From Nipponacmea schrenckii (lineage: Eukaryota > Mollusca > Gastropoda > Lottiidae), in contig JAUJPP010000006.1 of NCBI GenBank assembly GCA_030562195.1, forward strand, positions 4,216,001 to 4,280,000: DNA of 64,000 bases, written 5' to 3'. Position numbers and translations under genes: made by a program. The notes under the pieces are model-generated. The model did not search any database, was not told the origin of the DNA, and worked only from the letters and a program-made list of their open reading frames with translations. Shown here piece after piece: positions 14,130 to 27,067 of this stretch (positions are counted from its first letter, which is position 1; each line of letters starts with the position of its first letter).

Positions 14130-14440
14130 ACAAAAATGGAGGTAGGATTTGAAAGCATAATAACAGTGGAAAAAGCTTGAAGCTAGGGAAGTTAAATTGA
14201 GAGTGGGACATGAAGCTATACTAACATATTATATAAAACCAGGTCAACCATTGCTGCTCCAGGAAGGGAAGGACATAAAACTATAATAACAGCAGAAAAA
14301 GTCTGAAGCCAGGGTGAGGTAGGATATAAAACTATAATAACAGAAGGGAAGCCAGGGATGCAGCCAAGGAAGCTAGGGAAGAAGCCAAGGAAGCCAGGGA
14401 AGTAAGGGTGAAGGTAGAATATGAACCTATAATAACTGAA
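14130..14440. repeat. Degenerate purine-rich tandem repeat
   Basis: Four imperfect copies of about 66 bp combine ATAAAACTATAATAACAG with AAGCCAGGGAAG-type purine runs. The copies differ by internal expansion of the GAAGCCAGG motif. Confidence 0.6.
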
Positions 14441-14639
14441 CCACATTGAATATATGAAGAAAGCCCAAGGGATATTGAAGTACTATAGATATTACTAGAC
14501 CAATATTATGGTAAACTATTGGAATGTATTGATGGACTTAAAACAAATAATATTCAACTCTTTAATAATATCTAGAGGACAATTCCAGGATAATTAAATA
14601 TCAAATAATTAATAGACTTAGAAGTTGAAGAACACAAGA

Positions 14640-14825
14640 TATATATTCTAGGTTTCAAAACACAAGACATATAGATATATACTACTTCTGGGTTTATTAT
14701 ATACTGTTTCAAAACACAAGATATATAGATATACTACTTCTAGGTTTATTATATACTGTTTCAAAACACAAGATATATAGATATATACTACTTCTGGGTT
14801 ATTATATACATTTCAAAAGAAGGAG
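14640..14825. repeat. Inverted-orientation copies of the 12.8 kb array
   Basis: Three to four copies of GTTTCAAAACACAAG, ATATATAGATATACTACTTC with 52-54 bp spacing. This is the reverse complement of the unit at 12766-13060, 1.6 kb away. Confidence 0.85.
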
Positions 14826-14938
14826 TTCAAGAGTAAGACAAAAAACTCATTTCATTTCTGGAATAAAACTCTTATTTCTTTGGAAAATATGATGGAATTG
14901 AGTAATTTTTTTTGCTGAATTAACACAACCATAGATGT

Positions 14939-15106
14939 TGGGCTAGCAATCAGAATGGTGCTGGTGCAGTCTTGGACTAGCAATCAGAATGGTGCTGGTG
15001 CAGTCTTGGACTAGCAATCAGAATGGTGCTGGTGCAGTCTTGGACTAGCAATCAGAATGGTGCTGGTGCAGTCTTGGACTAGCAATCAGAATGGTGCTGG
15101 TGCAGA
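14939..15106. repeat. 34-bp tandem repeat, five copies
   Basis: Nearly identical units of GGACTAGCAATCAGAATGG followed by TGCTGGTGCAGTCTT. The first copy differs by one base (GGGCTAGC). The uniformity suggests recent expansion. Confidence 0.95.
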
Positions 15107-15379
15107 CAAACACACGTAAAAAAGGACAACCTTTTTTCTTATAATTCTTTTAAATTTTTGAAGTCATAAAATACATTGCTTGGTGACATTTAAAATACTG
15201 GAATCATTTCATTCTGGTATAAAATATTTAATATATTGTTATTACTATGGAAACTCATTTTATTTAAATCTGACATTTTAAGATGTCTGCCTTCTGAAAC
15301 AATCAGCAGTTTATATCAGGTCAAGGTTGGAACAGGATTACACAGCAAGCATGGGAATATAAAACAAGGTCATATTTTA

Positions 15380-15640
15380 TTAAAGGAATACTAGGTCTTA
15401 AAATGAATATAAAATTTAAAAACTTAAAACTTGGCCAATAAGAGTATTATATTCATCAGTAAATAAACCTGCTGCCATAAATAATATAACAGAATCCTTA
15501 TATATTCAGAAAAGCTTAGTAATTATCCATAAAAATGCAATTGATTATTGAATTGAATTATTTAGTTTTTTGAGTTTTTCAGATTTAAGGGATTCTGTTA
15601 CTTTATGACACCAATATACTCATATTGACCATTATTGAGA
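15380..15640. mobile_element. MITE family A copy
   Basis: Starts TTAAAGGAATACTAGGTCTT and carries the family's internal pieces CTGCTGCCATAAATAATA and GGGATTCTGTTACTTTATGA. The right end is degraded. Confidence 0.7.
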
Positions 15641-18600
15641 ACTTCAATTTGATGGCCAATCTAAGATGCAGCATCACTTTACGCCAATACTAAAATTCAG
15701 ATTCCATCATCCTACATAGTAACAGTAATATTGTCCTTGGAAACCTAAATTCCATTAATATAAATGATAAGTTGAGAAAGGTCATTGCCGATTGAAATAA
15801 TTGGCAGAAGAGGAGAAAAACAAATAACCTTGGTTCAAATTATTAATAGTTTGGATAAAAATTCAATTAATAACGCAGAGATTTGTAATACCCGGCTAAA
15901 AGCCCAATTTAACGTGTCCATAAATCATGAAGAGTATCATCATTATTTTACCACCATGATGAATGGACGCCGGTGAAATAACCAGTCTTTTCATTTAACC
16001 AACATTTGTTTCCACGGATAATTATATATTGCCATACAAAATACTTCCAACCATTTTATTACTCGTCTGTAAATCATTTATATCATCTATTTTATTTATT
16101 TGGTTGAACAAATGAAAGACCAACATAAAGCATTTTATAATAGCGTATTTGTTCGCTTGTAATTTGCATGAATATTTAATAAGTCTGTGGTTTGTATGAT
16201 CAGTGAATACAACTAATACCTTTTGTACCCCTTTGACAGAATCACAAAGAGAAATAAATTAGTTCTAGGTTTTAACATCTGAAAATGATATCTATTTTTC
16301 CATTTCTCTAATTATTCCATAGATTCAATTAATTCATTGTATAAATTTTATTAATTAAATTAAAAGATGCAAAACAGACCTCACTTACTCTTTCAAAACA
16401 CCTGGTCGTACTTCTCTATTAAGGAGTCAACTTATCTACAACTATTACTCCTGATTTCCTATTAATGTTATTTACCTAATTAGTGGTAGTGGGTGTCATG
16501 TAGAAAGCAGAACATGCTTACTCTATTTAAAACACCTGATGGTTCTTCTCTTTTGAGGAAATAGATACCATACAATTATTTCAGTTGTCAACTACAATTA
16601 TTATTATTATTACAATATTTTAAGTGCTCCCTTCCACTTATAGGTGTTCAAGTGCACTGTACAGATAATATATCATAACAAAGATATACAATATATAAAG
16701 ATACAATATAACTTTACTCCTGATCTTTGCACAGGATTTTTTAGAAAATTGCCTTGCCTTGTACAAATTTTTATAATATATATACTTCATGAAAAAGCTT
16801 AATTTCAGCAATCTGTACAGCAATCAATGTTTATTCTCGCTTGTCTATATCAATCATCAAATCTGTCTATTATATTTCTGATACTTGTAAACACAGAATT
16901 CCTGTCATCTTAAAGATTGTGTATGTAAGTCTTACTTAAGGAAGATATATATTTCAGATGATTAACATATTCAAATTTGAAAGGATTTAAAAATATGGAT
17001 ATATACTATTTTTCTGATATTTCATTATTACAAGATATCTTTTGCTTGGTTCTTATATTGAGGTATCATGTATTTTATTTTCATTCCTCAAAATGAATCC
17101 AGCTCACTACAACTTAAATAAAAGACCAGCTTCAATAAACTGGTCTCTGAACACAGGTTCTACTGTACGATGAAGTATATTTAAGAATAGGCTTCTGATT
17201 TCTAATAAGGGTTGAAAACCTATTTTTTAGATTTAATATTTTACAATTATATTGCCATACAGTCTGGAAACATGCTGTCCTCAAAACAATGTGGTGGATA
17301 GTTCGAAGGTCAAGGTCAGGACAAAAGCTGATAATGATCACAGAGGTAATGTAGCACACAATGGAAAATACGACAGTAGGAATACTAATAACAACGTTTG
17401 TCTGGGGACATCAGGCTTCGTTTTTATTTCATCGTGGCAAAATCAATCAAAGACATCAAGTCTGGAATGTCTCACAGGAATTGACACCCAGTGCTAGCGG
17501 CAGCAAAGTGACGACAGTCAAAAGAAAAGGACTGTGACATTGTAAGAACAATGACAATAAGAAGTGTGGAGAGAATTCTCCCGAGAAAATTATCATCAAC
17601 AGTTAGCCGTTTTGCTCCAGCTTGGATGTCACTCCCAGAGAACATAAGAAAACGACGCTGATAATCCAGTTGTTCTGAAATTGAAGGCTATTAGCGGAAT
17701 TTAATGGCGCCATCTACCACGAAGTGAGCAACAATAATAGTACCAGAATGAAAGAAATGATTGTCGTAAATACTGCCACTGTCAATTCTCTGGAGATTTT
17801 ATGTTCAAATAAAAACCTTAGAAATAAATTTCTTCTACAAATTTCTATTTTAAATTCTGTTCTTGAAAATAACATTCCTTAAGTTTGACTTTGATGTTTT
17901 TTTTCATAGTGCTTAAAGTGGACCAGGCTTTATTTGTTTCAGACAATCATCCGACAGCCTCAAACACATGAAATCTTTTGGTTAGCTAATCAGAAATAGT
18001 CTACAGGGCTTACCTTTGAAATTTGAGCCTTCAAATCCATGTGTATCCATAATTATCCGTGTTTGAAAAATCATAATGTATTAAGAAATTACGAACGTCC
18101 CGCCATATTGGAAAACGGTTCGTCTTGATAATCAAAGAGTTATCCTTCCCGTCGTGCAATAGCGGTCATCTTTATAAATAGACTACAACGCATTTTCAAT
18201 TGTAGACTTTGTCAACAGGACACACAATTGTCAGACTGACTGGAGACCAGCCGCGTACAGCACGGAAAAAAAATGAAAAGTGAAATTTTTTGTTTGAGGC
18301 ATATTTCAAGGTATTTTGCGATTTTCTCAGAGCTTGAATATTTCTGAGGACTGTTAAAATGTAACAAAGGCACAAAACGACCCCTAAAAATCCAGCCTGG
18401 TCCCCTTTAAGCATCACTTGTAAAAATATTTATATTTATCTTTCATCCAATACATTACAAAAATATAATACTGGTATATTCATTCTATTCACTAGAATTC
18501 TCAAAATTATGACTTAGATTTTCACTTTCTACTAAATGACAAATAACTGCAGAAAAAATGAAATGAAATGAATAGAGTTTTATGTTTTTATACTTGAAGC

Positions 18601-19194
18601 TGTAAGATTAATGGCTTTTGCAAATTCATTATAAACTTCTTTGTTTTCGAATTTCAAAATATTCTAGTCACTCCAAAATCCAAGATTTATTGAAGATACT
18701 CAATAATCTTATTCAGATCTTTTTTTAAAATTTACCAAATAATGACAGGACATCCTTTCAGATAGAACCATCTTTAAGATTTGACAGTGAGAAAGAAATT
18801 ATCATATTAGTGGGTGAATTAAATCAAGTCTAACATGACTCTGACAGTCTCGAGAAACCAGATCAATTTAGAAAAGTATTTCATGATAACTTGGGCAATT
18901 ATTTAGTCACTAAAGACCATTTTCCTGGCAAACAGACGAGGTAAAGTCTATAATCTGACCAACTGTTGGTGTTTATTATGTAGATTTATGGAAATTTCAA
19001 AGTTAAATAACGGGAATTATAATTTTGAGTCCATAATATAAAACACTTAGTATTGACTATTTCATTATGAAAACTTGTAGAACTATGAATTGCTTATTAC
19101 AAGTTTGTTCCAATTTTTAATAACTAAAACTAAGCTTGTCTGGTTTAAAATATTATCTTTCACTTTTATATTAATATTCAATATAAACCATACT
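15641..19194. other. No gene seen apart from the 18.0 kb candidate
   Basis: Contains the GGTTCTACTGTA scrap at 17125-17168 and the TATA/start-exon candidate at 18014-18180. The 17250-17700 stretch is less AT-rich, with short open frames on both strands but no recognisable peptide or splice pair. Confidence 0.4.
18014..18180 (-). other. Possible TATA promoter and short start exon
   Basis: On the minus strand, TATTTATAAA (18180-18171) is followed about 120 nt later by an ATG (18050) that opens 12 codons, MDTHGFEGSNFK, and a donor GGTAAGCC in phase 1. An in-frame TGA lies upstream of the ATG. The peptide is not recognised, and phase 1 does not fit the next TIA junction. If real, it is a separate transcript starting inside the TIA intron. 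Confidence 0.2.
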
Positions 19195-19345
19195 CTCAAC
19201 GTGGACTAAATGTTAGTCTCATTAGCATTATTGGTGTGTAAACACAATAGATCACATGACAAACTGAATAAAGTCATTAATGTATGTTTGTGGCGTGATC
19301 TATTGCGTTTACACACCAATAATGCTAAGAGACCAACGTTTAATT
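19195..19345. mobile_element. Short fold-back MITE with about 45-bp arms
   Basis: The left arm holds CATTAGCATTATTGGTGTGT and AAACACAATAGATCAC; the right arm holds GTGATCTATTGCGTTTACAC and ACCAATAATGCTAAGAGACC. The arms pair with few mismatches around a loop of about 40 nt. This is typical of a hairpin-forming miniature transposon. No coding capacity. Confidence 0.75.
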
Positions 19346-20609
19346 ACTATATTTATATTTTTGATACTTTTATTAATACTGTTTCATACGAAATTAACAC
19401 AGATTATTGAGAGCGTCATTGTTGTGCCTTGACTATGTCATAGCGTCATGTGACAAACTACAGTAAGGGTAACTGCTTTATAGACTCTCTAAAATTGATG
19501 CCATTATTACCAAAGAAATACTTTAAGATTTGTGGACTCTCCAAAGAGATGCCCAATTGACAAACCTATTAAGCAAATAAACATTTTAAGCTATGGGATG
19601 CGATTTGAATAACCTTATTTCCAAATAAACAATGTGGCCATGTGGACTCTCAAAAAGTGGGAGGTGAGATAAAAAAAAAGGTTGTAAAATGTCAGCAGGA
19701 GGAAAGAATTCGCTGGCAATGAGTAATTTATTGGAGTAAAGATTTAATAAAGTCTTCAGAGATTTTAACGCCAATAATTTGAGATATGACCTCATTGACC
19801 GTTGAGACAATCTTGTGTGTTAAGTCAGTAGCTTATTGGTATTATATCTATGACCTTCAAGAAAAATCATCAGTTTCATATCACCCATAAAGTATTAATT
19901 AACTTTATTTTTCTTGACTTCAAAAGTTTCATAAAAAACCCAGGTAGAAGACCATTGCTTGATGGATGTAATACAATACAAGAAACATAATACTGCCAAA
20001 ATATTGCACAGAACTAACAACCGCATTTTTACAACCCATTCAATCATCTGAGATCAATGAACTTCTGCTTAAATCAGATTTCTATACAATGTTCCTAATG
20101 ATATTCATTCAATGTTATTGTCCAAAATGCTTTCAGATTTTTCTTTATATAGCAAAAATTCCTGAAAAGGCTTTCTTCAGTAGATTCTACTTCTAGACAC
20201 AATGATGTTTAAATACACTTAATATATTGAAAAAGGAACAGACTTCCTGCTTGGAACCATTGTTTTTCTAGGGCTTTTATAGCACGAGTTTTATATTGTT
20301 TTCTGCAGACATCAACATTTTAACAATTAAGGGTCTCTACTTCAATTCAACACTCAAGATTCAAAGCTTAACTTGTGTTTTACATGTACGTCTAGTTATA
20401 ACACCACATCTTACAGACATTTTTTGGGCACTTTTCCCTTCTTTTCCAAACCTTATCTTAAATATAATCACGATATAAAGTTATGTTAATCTCATTGGAT
20501 AACAAAACTAAATTTAAATCATTTTTAGTGATTGACCAATCAGATAACTGGAATATTAAAACCATCTTAAGTTAAGTTTTTAAGAATAAGACCCCTGGGC
20601 TAAAATAGA

Positions 20610-20720
20610 AGGAAGTAAAATGGAGTTTTGACATTCTACTTCTCTGTGACAGAAGATGGGTTTATGAAGTGTGCAATTAGGCAAACTTTTTGAAGATAGC
20701 AGCATAACTTTTGTTATTTG
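20610..20720 (-). mobile_element. SINE fragment
   Basis: Tail-proximal part: AATGGAGTTTTGACATTCTA, CTTCTCTGTGACAGAAGATG and AGTGTGCAATTAGGCAAACT, ending in a scrap of GATAGCAGCATAA. Confidence 0.5.
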
Positions 20721-21380
20721 ATTTTCAACTGTGAAGGAAACCCAGTCCTTAGTTTAGTGAGAACAAGAGACATATAGTCAGAACATCAGACTTCACTGTT
20801 TCCATCAATTCATAATTCAATTTCTTGATGGTTAGAAAATTTAAGAGTTTTTGCTGTAGCAGAATCTAGGCTTATCCAGGCCAGACAAGTTTAAGCTGAA
20901 TTTTTATACAATATCTCCTTTTGGCCAAACTATAACATTAACTTGAATTTATTTATAATTTTAGTTGTTGTGATTGCAAAAAATGTGCCTTCATTTTCTT
21001 TCTTTGTCACAACACCAACAACACCTTAGAGCAGACTACACCCCCCCCCCCCTTCAGAGAATAGCAAGATTAACTTAAACTCATCTATACAATTTGATTT
21101 CTTGATATGATTGGAAAATTTACCCTCATTTGATCGCAGACATTATGTAATTTTACGCGACAATATTTTCATCACAAGCAGAAAGCAATTTTCAATCCAG
21201 ACATTAGATAATTTTTAAGGTTGAGACGTTTCTTATATGGAAAGGGAGAAATAAATTGAAGAAGCAAGCTTTAATCAACAATAAGTAGCCTAAAGACATT
21301 AGTTTTAATTTATTTCAAGCCTTGAAAATTGATAGTAAAAGTCAATGAGATAAAACAATAACAAGTATTATCTGAGGTAT

Positions 21381-21490
21381 ATTAAAGTGATACTGTGTCG
21401 TAGAATGGATATAAAGTTTAAGTTCTCAAGAATGGTCAATGTGTATGTATATTTTCATCAGTGAACTTATTTGGTGTTATAAATGCAGGA
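21381..21490. mobile_element. MITE family A fragment
   Basis: Left end only: TTAAAGTGATACTGTGTCGT, then GTTCTCAAGAATGGTCAAT and TTTTCATCAGTGAACTTATT. The rest is lost. Confidence 0.65.
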
Positions 21491-23200
21491 AATTTTGTCA
21501 GGACAGCAGTATAAGCCTACTCTTTTGAGAGTTTCAACTGTTGAGGAATATTTATCGTACACAGCGTGTAGTACACGTCACTTAAGAAGGATTAACTGCA
21601 GGTAAAATTAACAGGTTTTATGACAATGAAAATAAGGACTCAAAAAGCCTACTCATCTCATCCATGCAATTTGTGAATTGTGGTTGACAAGACCGGACTT
21701 TTAAGCAAACTAATCCTACAATTGCTTCATAAAGACCAGAGAACGCTGCTTGAAATATCGCTCAATTCAAGTTAGTAATAAGAATTTGTTTATTTTATCC
21801 GACACCTCAACTAAATGCCATTTAAAGATATTAAACCAATCCAACACCTAGTCTGAAATAGTTTTATTTAAATACGAATACTGGATTGCCCAGAGATAAC
21901 GACCAAACGACTAATTAGTCAATTTCAAAGCTTATAAAACATCAACACTACAAAAAAACGTAATAGATTCTTTGAATGAATAAGATAAACAGCCTGCAGC
22001 AAGAATCAAATGAAATAACAAGTCATGAATAAGTTGTAAGAAAAAGACTGGAAAAGGAATTAAAAAGCTATTAGTAGATTGGATTAAGAGGTCGTTTCTT
22101 GTCACACTTTCCTGTTGGCAGCTCTTTACTCCACTCATTCAATTAAAATAAGCTTATTGAAAGAAATCAGGATAAAAACAGACCACGAACATGAGTGGGG
22201 ACAACTTCCGTTCAAATCATCAGTAGAACAGACACGCCTCTTAATCTGTTTGACAAAGTTTCCTGATGCAAGTTACAAACACTCTATCAATATACAGCGG
22301 AACTTCAACAGAGTGTAGTGTATAGAGATAAAAAGATAAAATTCTATACTTCATTATTGACCAATAGAAATACAGATATTGATTTTCTTCTGCTAATAGT
22401 TTTACACTGGTAACTAGGTAAGGGAAATAACTCTGTCATATATTTATTAGGGTGGATTAATATGCAGATTCTAATCAAATATTACAATAATTCCCTTGGG
22501 ACTAGCATTAATCTTCATAAAAATCTCCATTATTTGTTAAATATGATTAAAGGGAGACAACTCCACTATTAAAATGGGTTCCAGGATTTTAGATGATCAC
22601 AAACAAATTATGATTCAGGCCTCTGGCTTGTCTGGTCTAAACAATTTGGAGGAAATAGCAATTTCTTATTAGTGTGGTGCATGTAAATAGCTGTATTTCA
22701 GATATATCAAGTTCATTTCTAGATTGTATTTCAAAATATATAACTTATTCTTATAATATTATAAATGTAGACTGCTATTTTTTTCGTGATAATCAAATAT
22801 TGTCTATGTTTAACAGTCTGGATTATCAATATGTTGCTAAGACGTTAAATAGCCAAAATTCTTGATAATGTTTGGAAAGTGCTGCTCGTTTAAGATTAAA
22901 GTACCGTATGCCATTCACATTTGTTATTGTAAATTATCTATTATGTATTTTCTTGTAATATATTGTAGTTTCAAATGTTTAATATCTGTGTTTTTTATAC
23001 ACCATGTATTATTGACAATGCTTGGCGTGGTGGTGCATTCAATATCAAAGTATACTCATCAGATTTGATATTGGAATAGGGATTTGTTAATGTCAATAAT
23101 TTATCATGTATTTATAAATATATCAATTGTATTTTCAAATGTTTATATCTGTGTGTGTTTATATACACATGTTTTGATGTTTTTAAAAATTAAAAATTCT
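21491..23200. other. No gene seen
   Basis: Several short open frames, none with recognisable sequence. A loose duplication around CAAATGTTTATATCTGTGT (22974 and 23137) is visible. Confidence 0.4.
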
Positions 23201-23213
23201 TGTGAACACTTAC

Positions 23214-23309
23214 TTTTCCCATGCACATTCTTTTGTTCATGGCAGCGAGGGCTGAACTGGCGAAATCATGGTCGTGGAATTCCACAAATGCATACGGATC
23301 GTTACCAGG
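23214..23309 (-). CDS. TIA1: TIA1/TIAR-type RNA-binding protein, coding exon 4 (end of RRM1)
   Basis: A 96-nt phase 0-0 exon of exactly 32 codons continues RRM1. It begins [11 protein letters not shown], the RNP1 strand, and ends [12 protein letters not shown], matching the position where known TIA proteins read GNDPY-F-E and AAMN-R. The acceptor is TTTTTCAG and the donor GTAAGT. It lies 10.9 kb downstream of exon 3. The next expected peptide (V-N-W-A-T, then RRM2) was searched for by eye between here and position 1 on the minus strand and was not found. The remaining exons are therefore probably off the left edge. Confidence 0.92.
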
Positions 23310-23387
23310 CTGAAAAATAAAACAAATAGAATGTAAACTTTAAATCATTCCAAGTCTATTATTATTAACATTAATATGGCTAATTTC

Positions 23388-23610
23388 AAAGGATTACTGC
23401 GTTTGAACAGGACATTTTAACATTTTAAACTTAGCCAATAAGAGTATAAGATAAACCTGCTGCCAAAAATAACATATCAGACACTTTCTGATAAATCCCC
23501 AAAGAAACATACCGGTAGTAATTATCCATAAAAATGCAGTGAATTATTGAAAAATACTTTATAAATTGATTTTTTTATTAATTAATTTTTGTGAGTTTTT
23601 CTAGAGTTTA
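23388..23610. mobile_element. MITE family A copy, degraded
   Basis: Contains AAAGGATTACTGCG, AACCTGCTGCCAAAAATAAC and GTAATTATCCATAAAAATGC in the order seen in the copy at 15380. It lies about 80 bp upstream, in transcript sense, of TIA exon 4. Confidence 0.6.
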
Positions 23611-23654
23611 CAGGAATTCTAAAATTGAGATCCATCAGTAAGTCAAGTATCCTA

Positions 23655-24212
23655 GGACAAAAATACAGATACAGATAGTAAATATTTAGATAACTATACA
23701 GATAACTGGATTTGAGCTCTATCAGCTGGTAAAGTAGATATTTAGATAACTATACAGATAGCTGGATTTGAACTCTATCAGCTGGTAAAGTAGATATTTA
23801 GATAACTATACAGATAGCTGGATTTGAACTCTATCAGCTGGTAAAGTAGATATTTAGATAACTATACAGATAGCTGGATTTGAGCTCTATCAGCTGGTAA
23901 AGTAAATATTTAGATAACTATACAGATAGCTGGATTTGAGCTCTATCAGCTGGTAAAGTAAATATTTAGATAACTATACAGATAGCTGGATTTGAGCTCT
24001 ATCAGCTGGTAAAGTAGATATTTAGATAACTATATAGATAGCTGGATTTGAGCTCTATCAGCTGGTAAAGTAGATATTTAGATAACTATACAGAGAGCTG
24101 GATTTGAGCTCTATCAGCTGGTAAAGTAGATATTTAGATAACTATACAGATAGCTGGATTTGAGCTCTATCAGCTGGTAAAGTAAATATTTAGATAACTA
24201 TACAGATAGCAT
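23655..24212. repeat. 56-bp tandem repeat, about ten copies
   Basis: The unit contains GCTGGATTTGAGCTCTATCA, GCTGGTAAAGTAGATATTTA and GATAACTATACAGATA, and the spacing is exactly 56 bp. The array begins about 350 bp upstream, in transcript sense, of TIA exon 4. Confidence 0.95.
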
Positions 24213-24459
24213 AATGTACAAACACAGATATTTTCATCAGGTGGTGCAGTATATATATCTCTATATTATAATCTCTATGAATAATACAGCTATATCAACA
24301 ACATACAATGTATGAATTTCAAATATCTCCACTATGAATATATTTAGTAATTGCAGAGAAACCTGATGAATAATTATGTCATAGAGTGTAAACTATACAA
24401 TTTGTTTTAAAGGAACACTAGCTCTTAAAATGGACATTAAATTAAAGTCTTCAACTTGT

Positions 24460-24780
24460 AAAAAAAAAATTAAATGGAGTATTACATCCTACTCTTCTGC
24501 AACTAATGAGCTAATGAAGATTGGCAATGCCATGCAGTGTGCAATTAGGGAAATTTTAACAGGGCAGCATTCAGAGATTTCCAATTGTCAAGGGATCTTT
24601 AACATGTACAGCCTGTAGCCCACAGGGCCTCAGTTTAATATCAGCCCCTCAGACCAGCATCACTGATAAAGAGAAAGCGGGCGAAAAAAATTCCGAAAGT
24701 TTATCTTGACCTTGCCATGATTGAACTCTGGACCTTCAGAGTAGCAAGCATTTAATTCAATAGATAGCTTGAAGCTCCCT
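24460..24780 (-). mobile_element. tRNA-derived SINE, near full length
   Basis: Same body as the copy at 30341: GGGCCTCAGTTTAATATCAG and AGGGATCTTTAACATGTACA on the plus strand, with the degraded tRNA-like head at the high-coordinate end (GATTGAACTCTGGACCTTC). A MITE-A left end abuts its tail at 24407-24440. Confidence 0.75.
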
Positions 24781-25137
24781 TTAAAGTTGAAAGACTAATA
24801 TTATATATTATTTCATCAGTTGTAATTACCAGGCATATAGTACAAAATATTTAAAGGTATACTAGCTCTTAGAATGAACACAAAATGTTTCAAAAATTGG
24901 TATTGGGTGTTATAGAAGATACTCTCCTATGGAAGCACTGGCCAAGGTCACAAGAAGAGAACATACATTTTCCTTCACATTTCTGTTATTACAAAAAGTA
25001 ATGATTCCGAAGATTAGATTAAAAATACAATTAAAGATAACAATGAAATCTTGAATGACTAAAATTAAAAATACAATTAAAGATAACAAGTACATATTCA
25101 CCAGCTAGATTTACCAGGTGTTATGACTAGAGAATAG

Positions 25138-25290
25138 AATCTCTATAACACTGTGTTTCCACTTAGAATTGTGAAGTGAAGCTAGCTTTAAAGCCAGCTT
25201 TTTTGCCGAACACGCTGCATCACTGGGCTTATCTGGTTCCCGAACCACTTAAGTCTCGATCAAATTATGGGAATTTCATTTTGGATATAA
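25138..25290. mobile_element. MITE family B copy
   Basis: Shares TGTGTTTCCACTTAG, AGCTAGCTTTAAAGCCAGCT, TTTTTTGCCGAAC and GGTTCCCGAACC with the element at 40789. It lies in the TIA intron and the ends are unclear. Confidence 0.6.
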
Positions 25291-25596
25291 GAAATAGCAT
25301 ACACCTTTAAGATTTTATAGACAAATCCAGAATATATCTATATTAAATTGAAAATATGCATTGCTCTGCTTGAATGATTTGGATGAATAATAAGTTTGAT
25401 TTGAATTAAAGTATATGAACTCTGAATGTAATAGTATGTCTATGTTTATGAGAAATCAATATTAATGTACATTTTCTTGGGTCAACCTGCCTCTAGTACC
25501 GTTTTTATATTTCTGTACATAACACTCACACATTTATTAAAATAGCCTAGATACTTTCTATATTACGTCAATCTGAAATTTTTCATTTCATCAAGT

Positions 25597-25850
25597 TTTG
25601 GATTTTACTCAAAAATGAAATGAATTTTACAACTTAGTCTTCTGCACATTATGGTCTCATGAAGATAGACAAAGCAATGCTGTGTGCAACGAAGGAAATT
25701 TTGAGAGGACACCTGCGTTAGCAATACTCAGTTTGCTATTTTTCGACTGTCGAGGGATCTTTAACTCATTAGATGCTTTTTCTATGTCAGCCCCTTTGAC
25801 CCGCAGCAACGACAAGGAGGATATCAATTTTAGAATTGTAGCCAATGGGT
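25597..25850 (-). mobile_element. SINE copy, partial
   Basis: Shows GCAACGAAGGAAATTTTGAG, TCGAGGGATCTTTAACTCAT and ATGTCAGCCCCTTTGACC. The short open frames here on both strands are incidental. Confidence 0.65.
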
Positions 25851-26514
25851 GGGGACAAAAAAAACTGACGTCCTGTGTGCTAGATTGTATTTATAAGTAA
25901 GAATCCCATATATTTAGAAATCAATAAAAAAAAGTAGGTACTAGTAAAATTTCCCGCAATGCACAAAGCACGTCTTGCTCGTGTTCATTAGGCCAATTAT
26001 GTGTACAAGAGTAAAACTATGCATTTCATGTCTAAATGTTGTTTAAATCTTGAGAAGAACAATCAAGGGTGACTGAACTATATTTTTATTACAAAACCTG
26101 ATCAGATCAAAGAGGATGGTATTAAGCTATGATAAAATGTACAGAAATTCCACGCTGTCTGTGCACTACATGTTATATATGTAGGTAATGTTGACAAAGA
26201 TACAACCCCTGTAACATACACACATTATTTGGCAGATACCTTGTATACCGTCTCAAAAACAATGTCAAATCACATGTTTTTACCTTCAAATATTTCACAT
26301 TAAAAAAACAATTGGCTCAATCCCCACTAAATTGTGATGACATAGAGAAAGGACGAGCAGTTTATCGTGTTTGATTATTTATCAAATTTCAACTCAAATC
26401 TTAAACAAATACACTGGTATTTTTATGTCAAATAAGGCATTCAGTAACGTTTCTTTTAAATATCTGCTCTTAAGTGAAATTTAACAAAAAACGAATCTGA
26501 TTTAAGGGCAGAAT

Positions 26515-26660
26515 GGATCATCTTTGTGTCAAATGAAAGTAATTGAGTTTTACACCCTACTTCTCTCTTCAAGCTTAGAGCAATTCCATGCAGTGTACAA
26601 TTAAGGAGAGTTTGCCAGGACCTCAACATCTGTATTATATCATGTGAGGCTATTTCTAAG
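26515..26660 (-). mobile_element. SINE fragment
   Basis: Tail-proximal part only: GAGTTTTACACCCTACTTCT, then CCATGCAGTGTACAATTAAG and TTTGCCAGGACC. Confidence 0.55.
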
Positions 26661-27067
26661 GCTATATATCTTAGGCTTATTAGAATTCAGAAGATTCTAA
26701 GCGCTCTGAAAAACTTGCTGACTAGTTTATTAGCTTGATAAGAAGCAATAAAACTTTAATTTACTTTAATATAGATTACATATCATATATACCTGAGTTT
26801 AATAAATTTTACTAAAGAGTAAATCAATATTCTATTAGGTCTATATACAATATGTCATTATATATATATATGATATATATTATACAAGTTAAAAGATCAG
26901 ATTCTTTTTCCTAAAATTAATTTTAAATATTCACAATTGAAATTTGCAGCTGCATTTATTCCACATGTTATATCAAAGGCAAAATGAATTGAATGGAGAT
27001 TAACGTCTTTCACTTCTGCACCTTATTGGATCATTCATTTTTTTTTTTTTTTTGTAAAGAAGGTATA

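Noticed and set aside
19540..19570. Minus-strand VNWAS peptide as TIA exon 5
   Set aside because: It resembles the expected V-N-W-A-T only over five residues, lacks splice sites, and meets a stop soon after.
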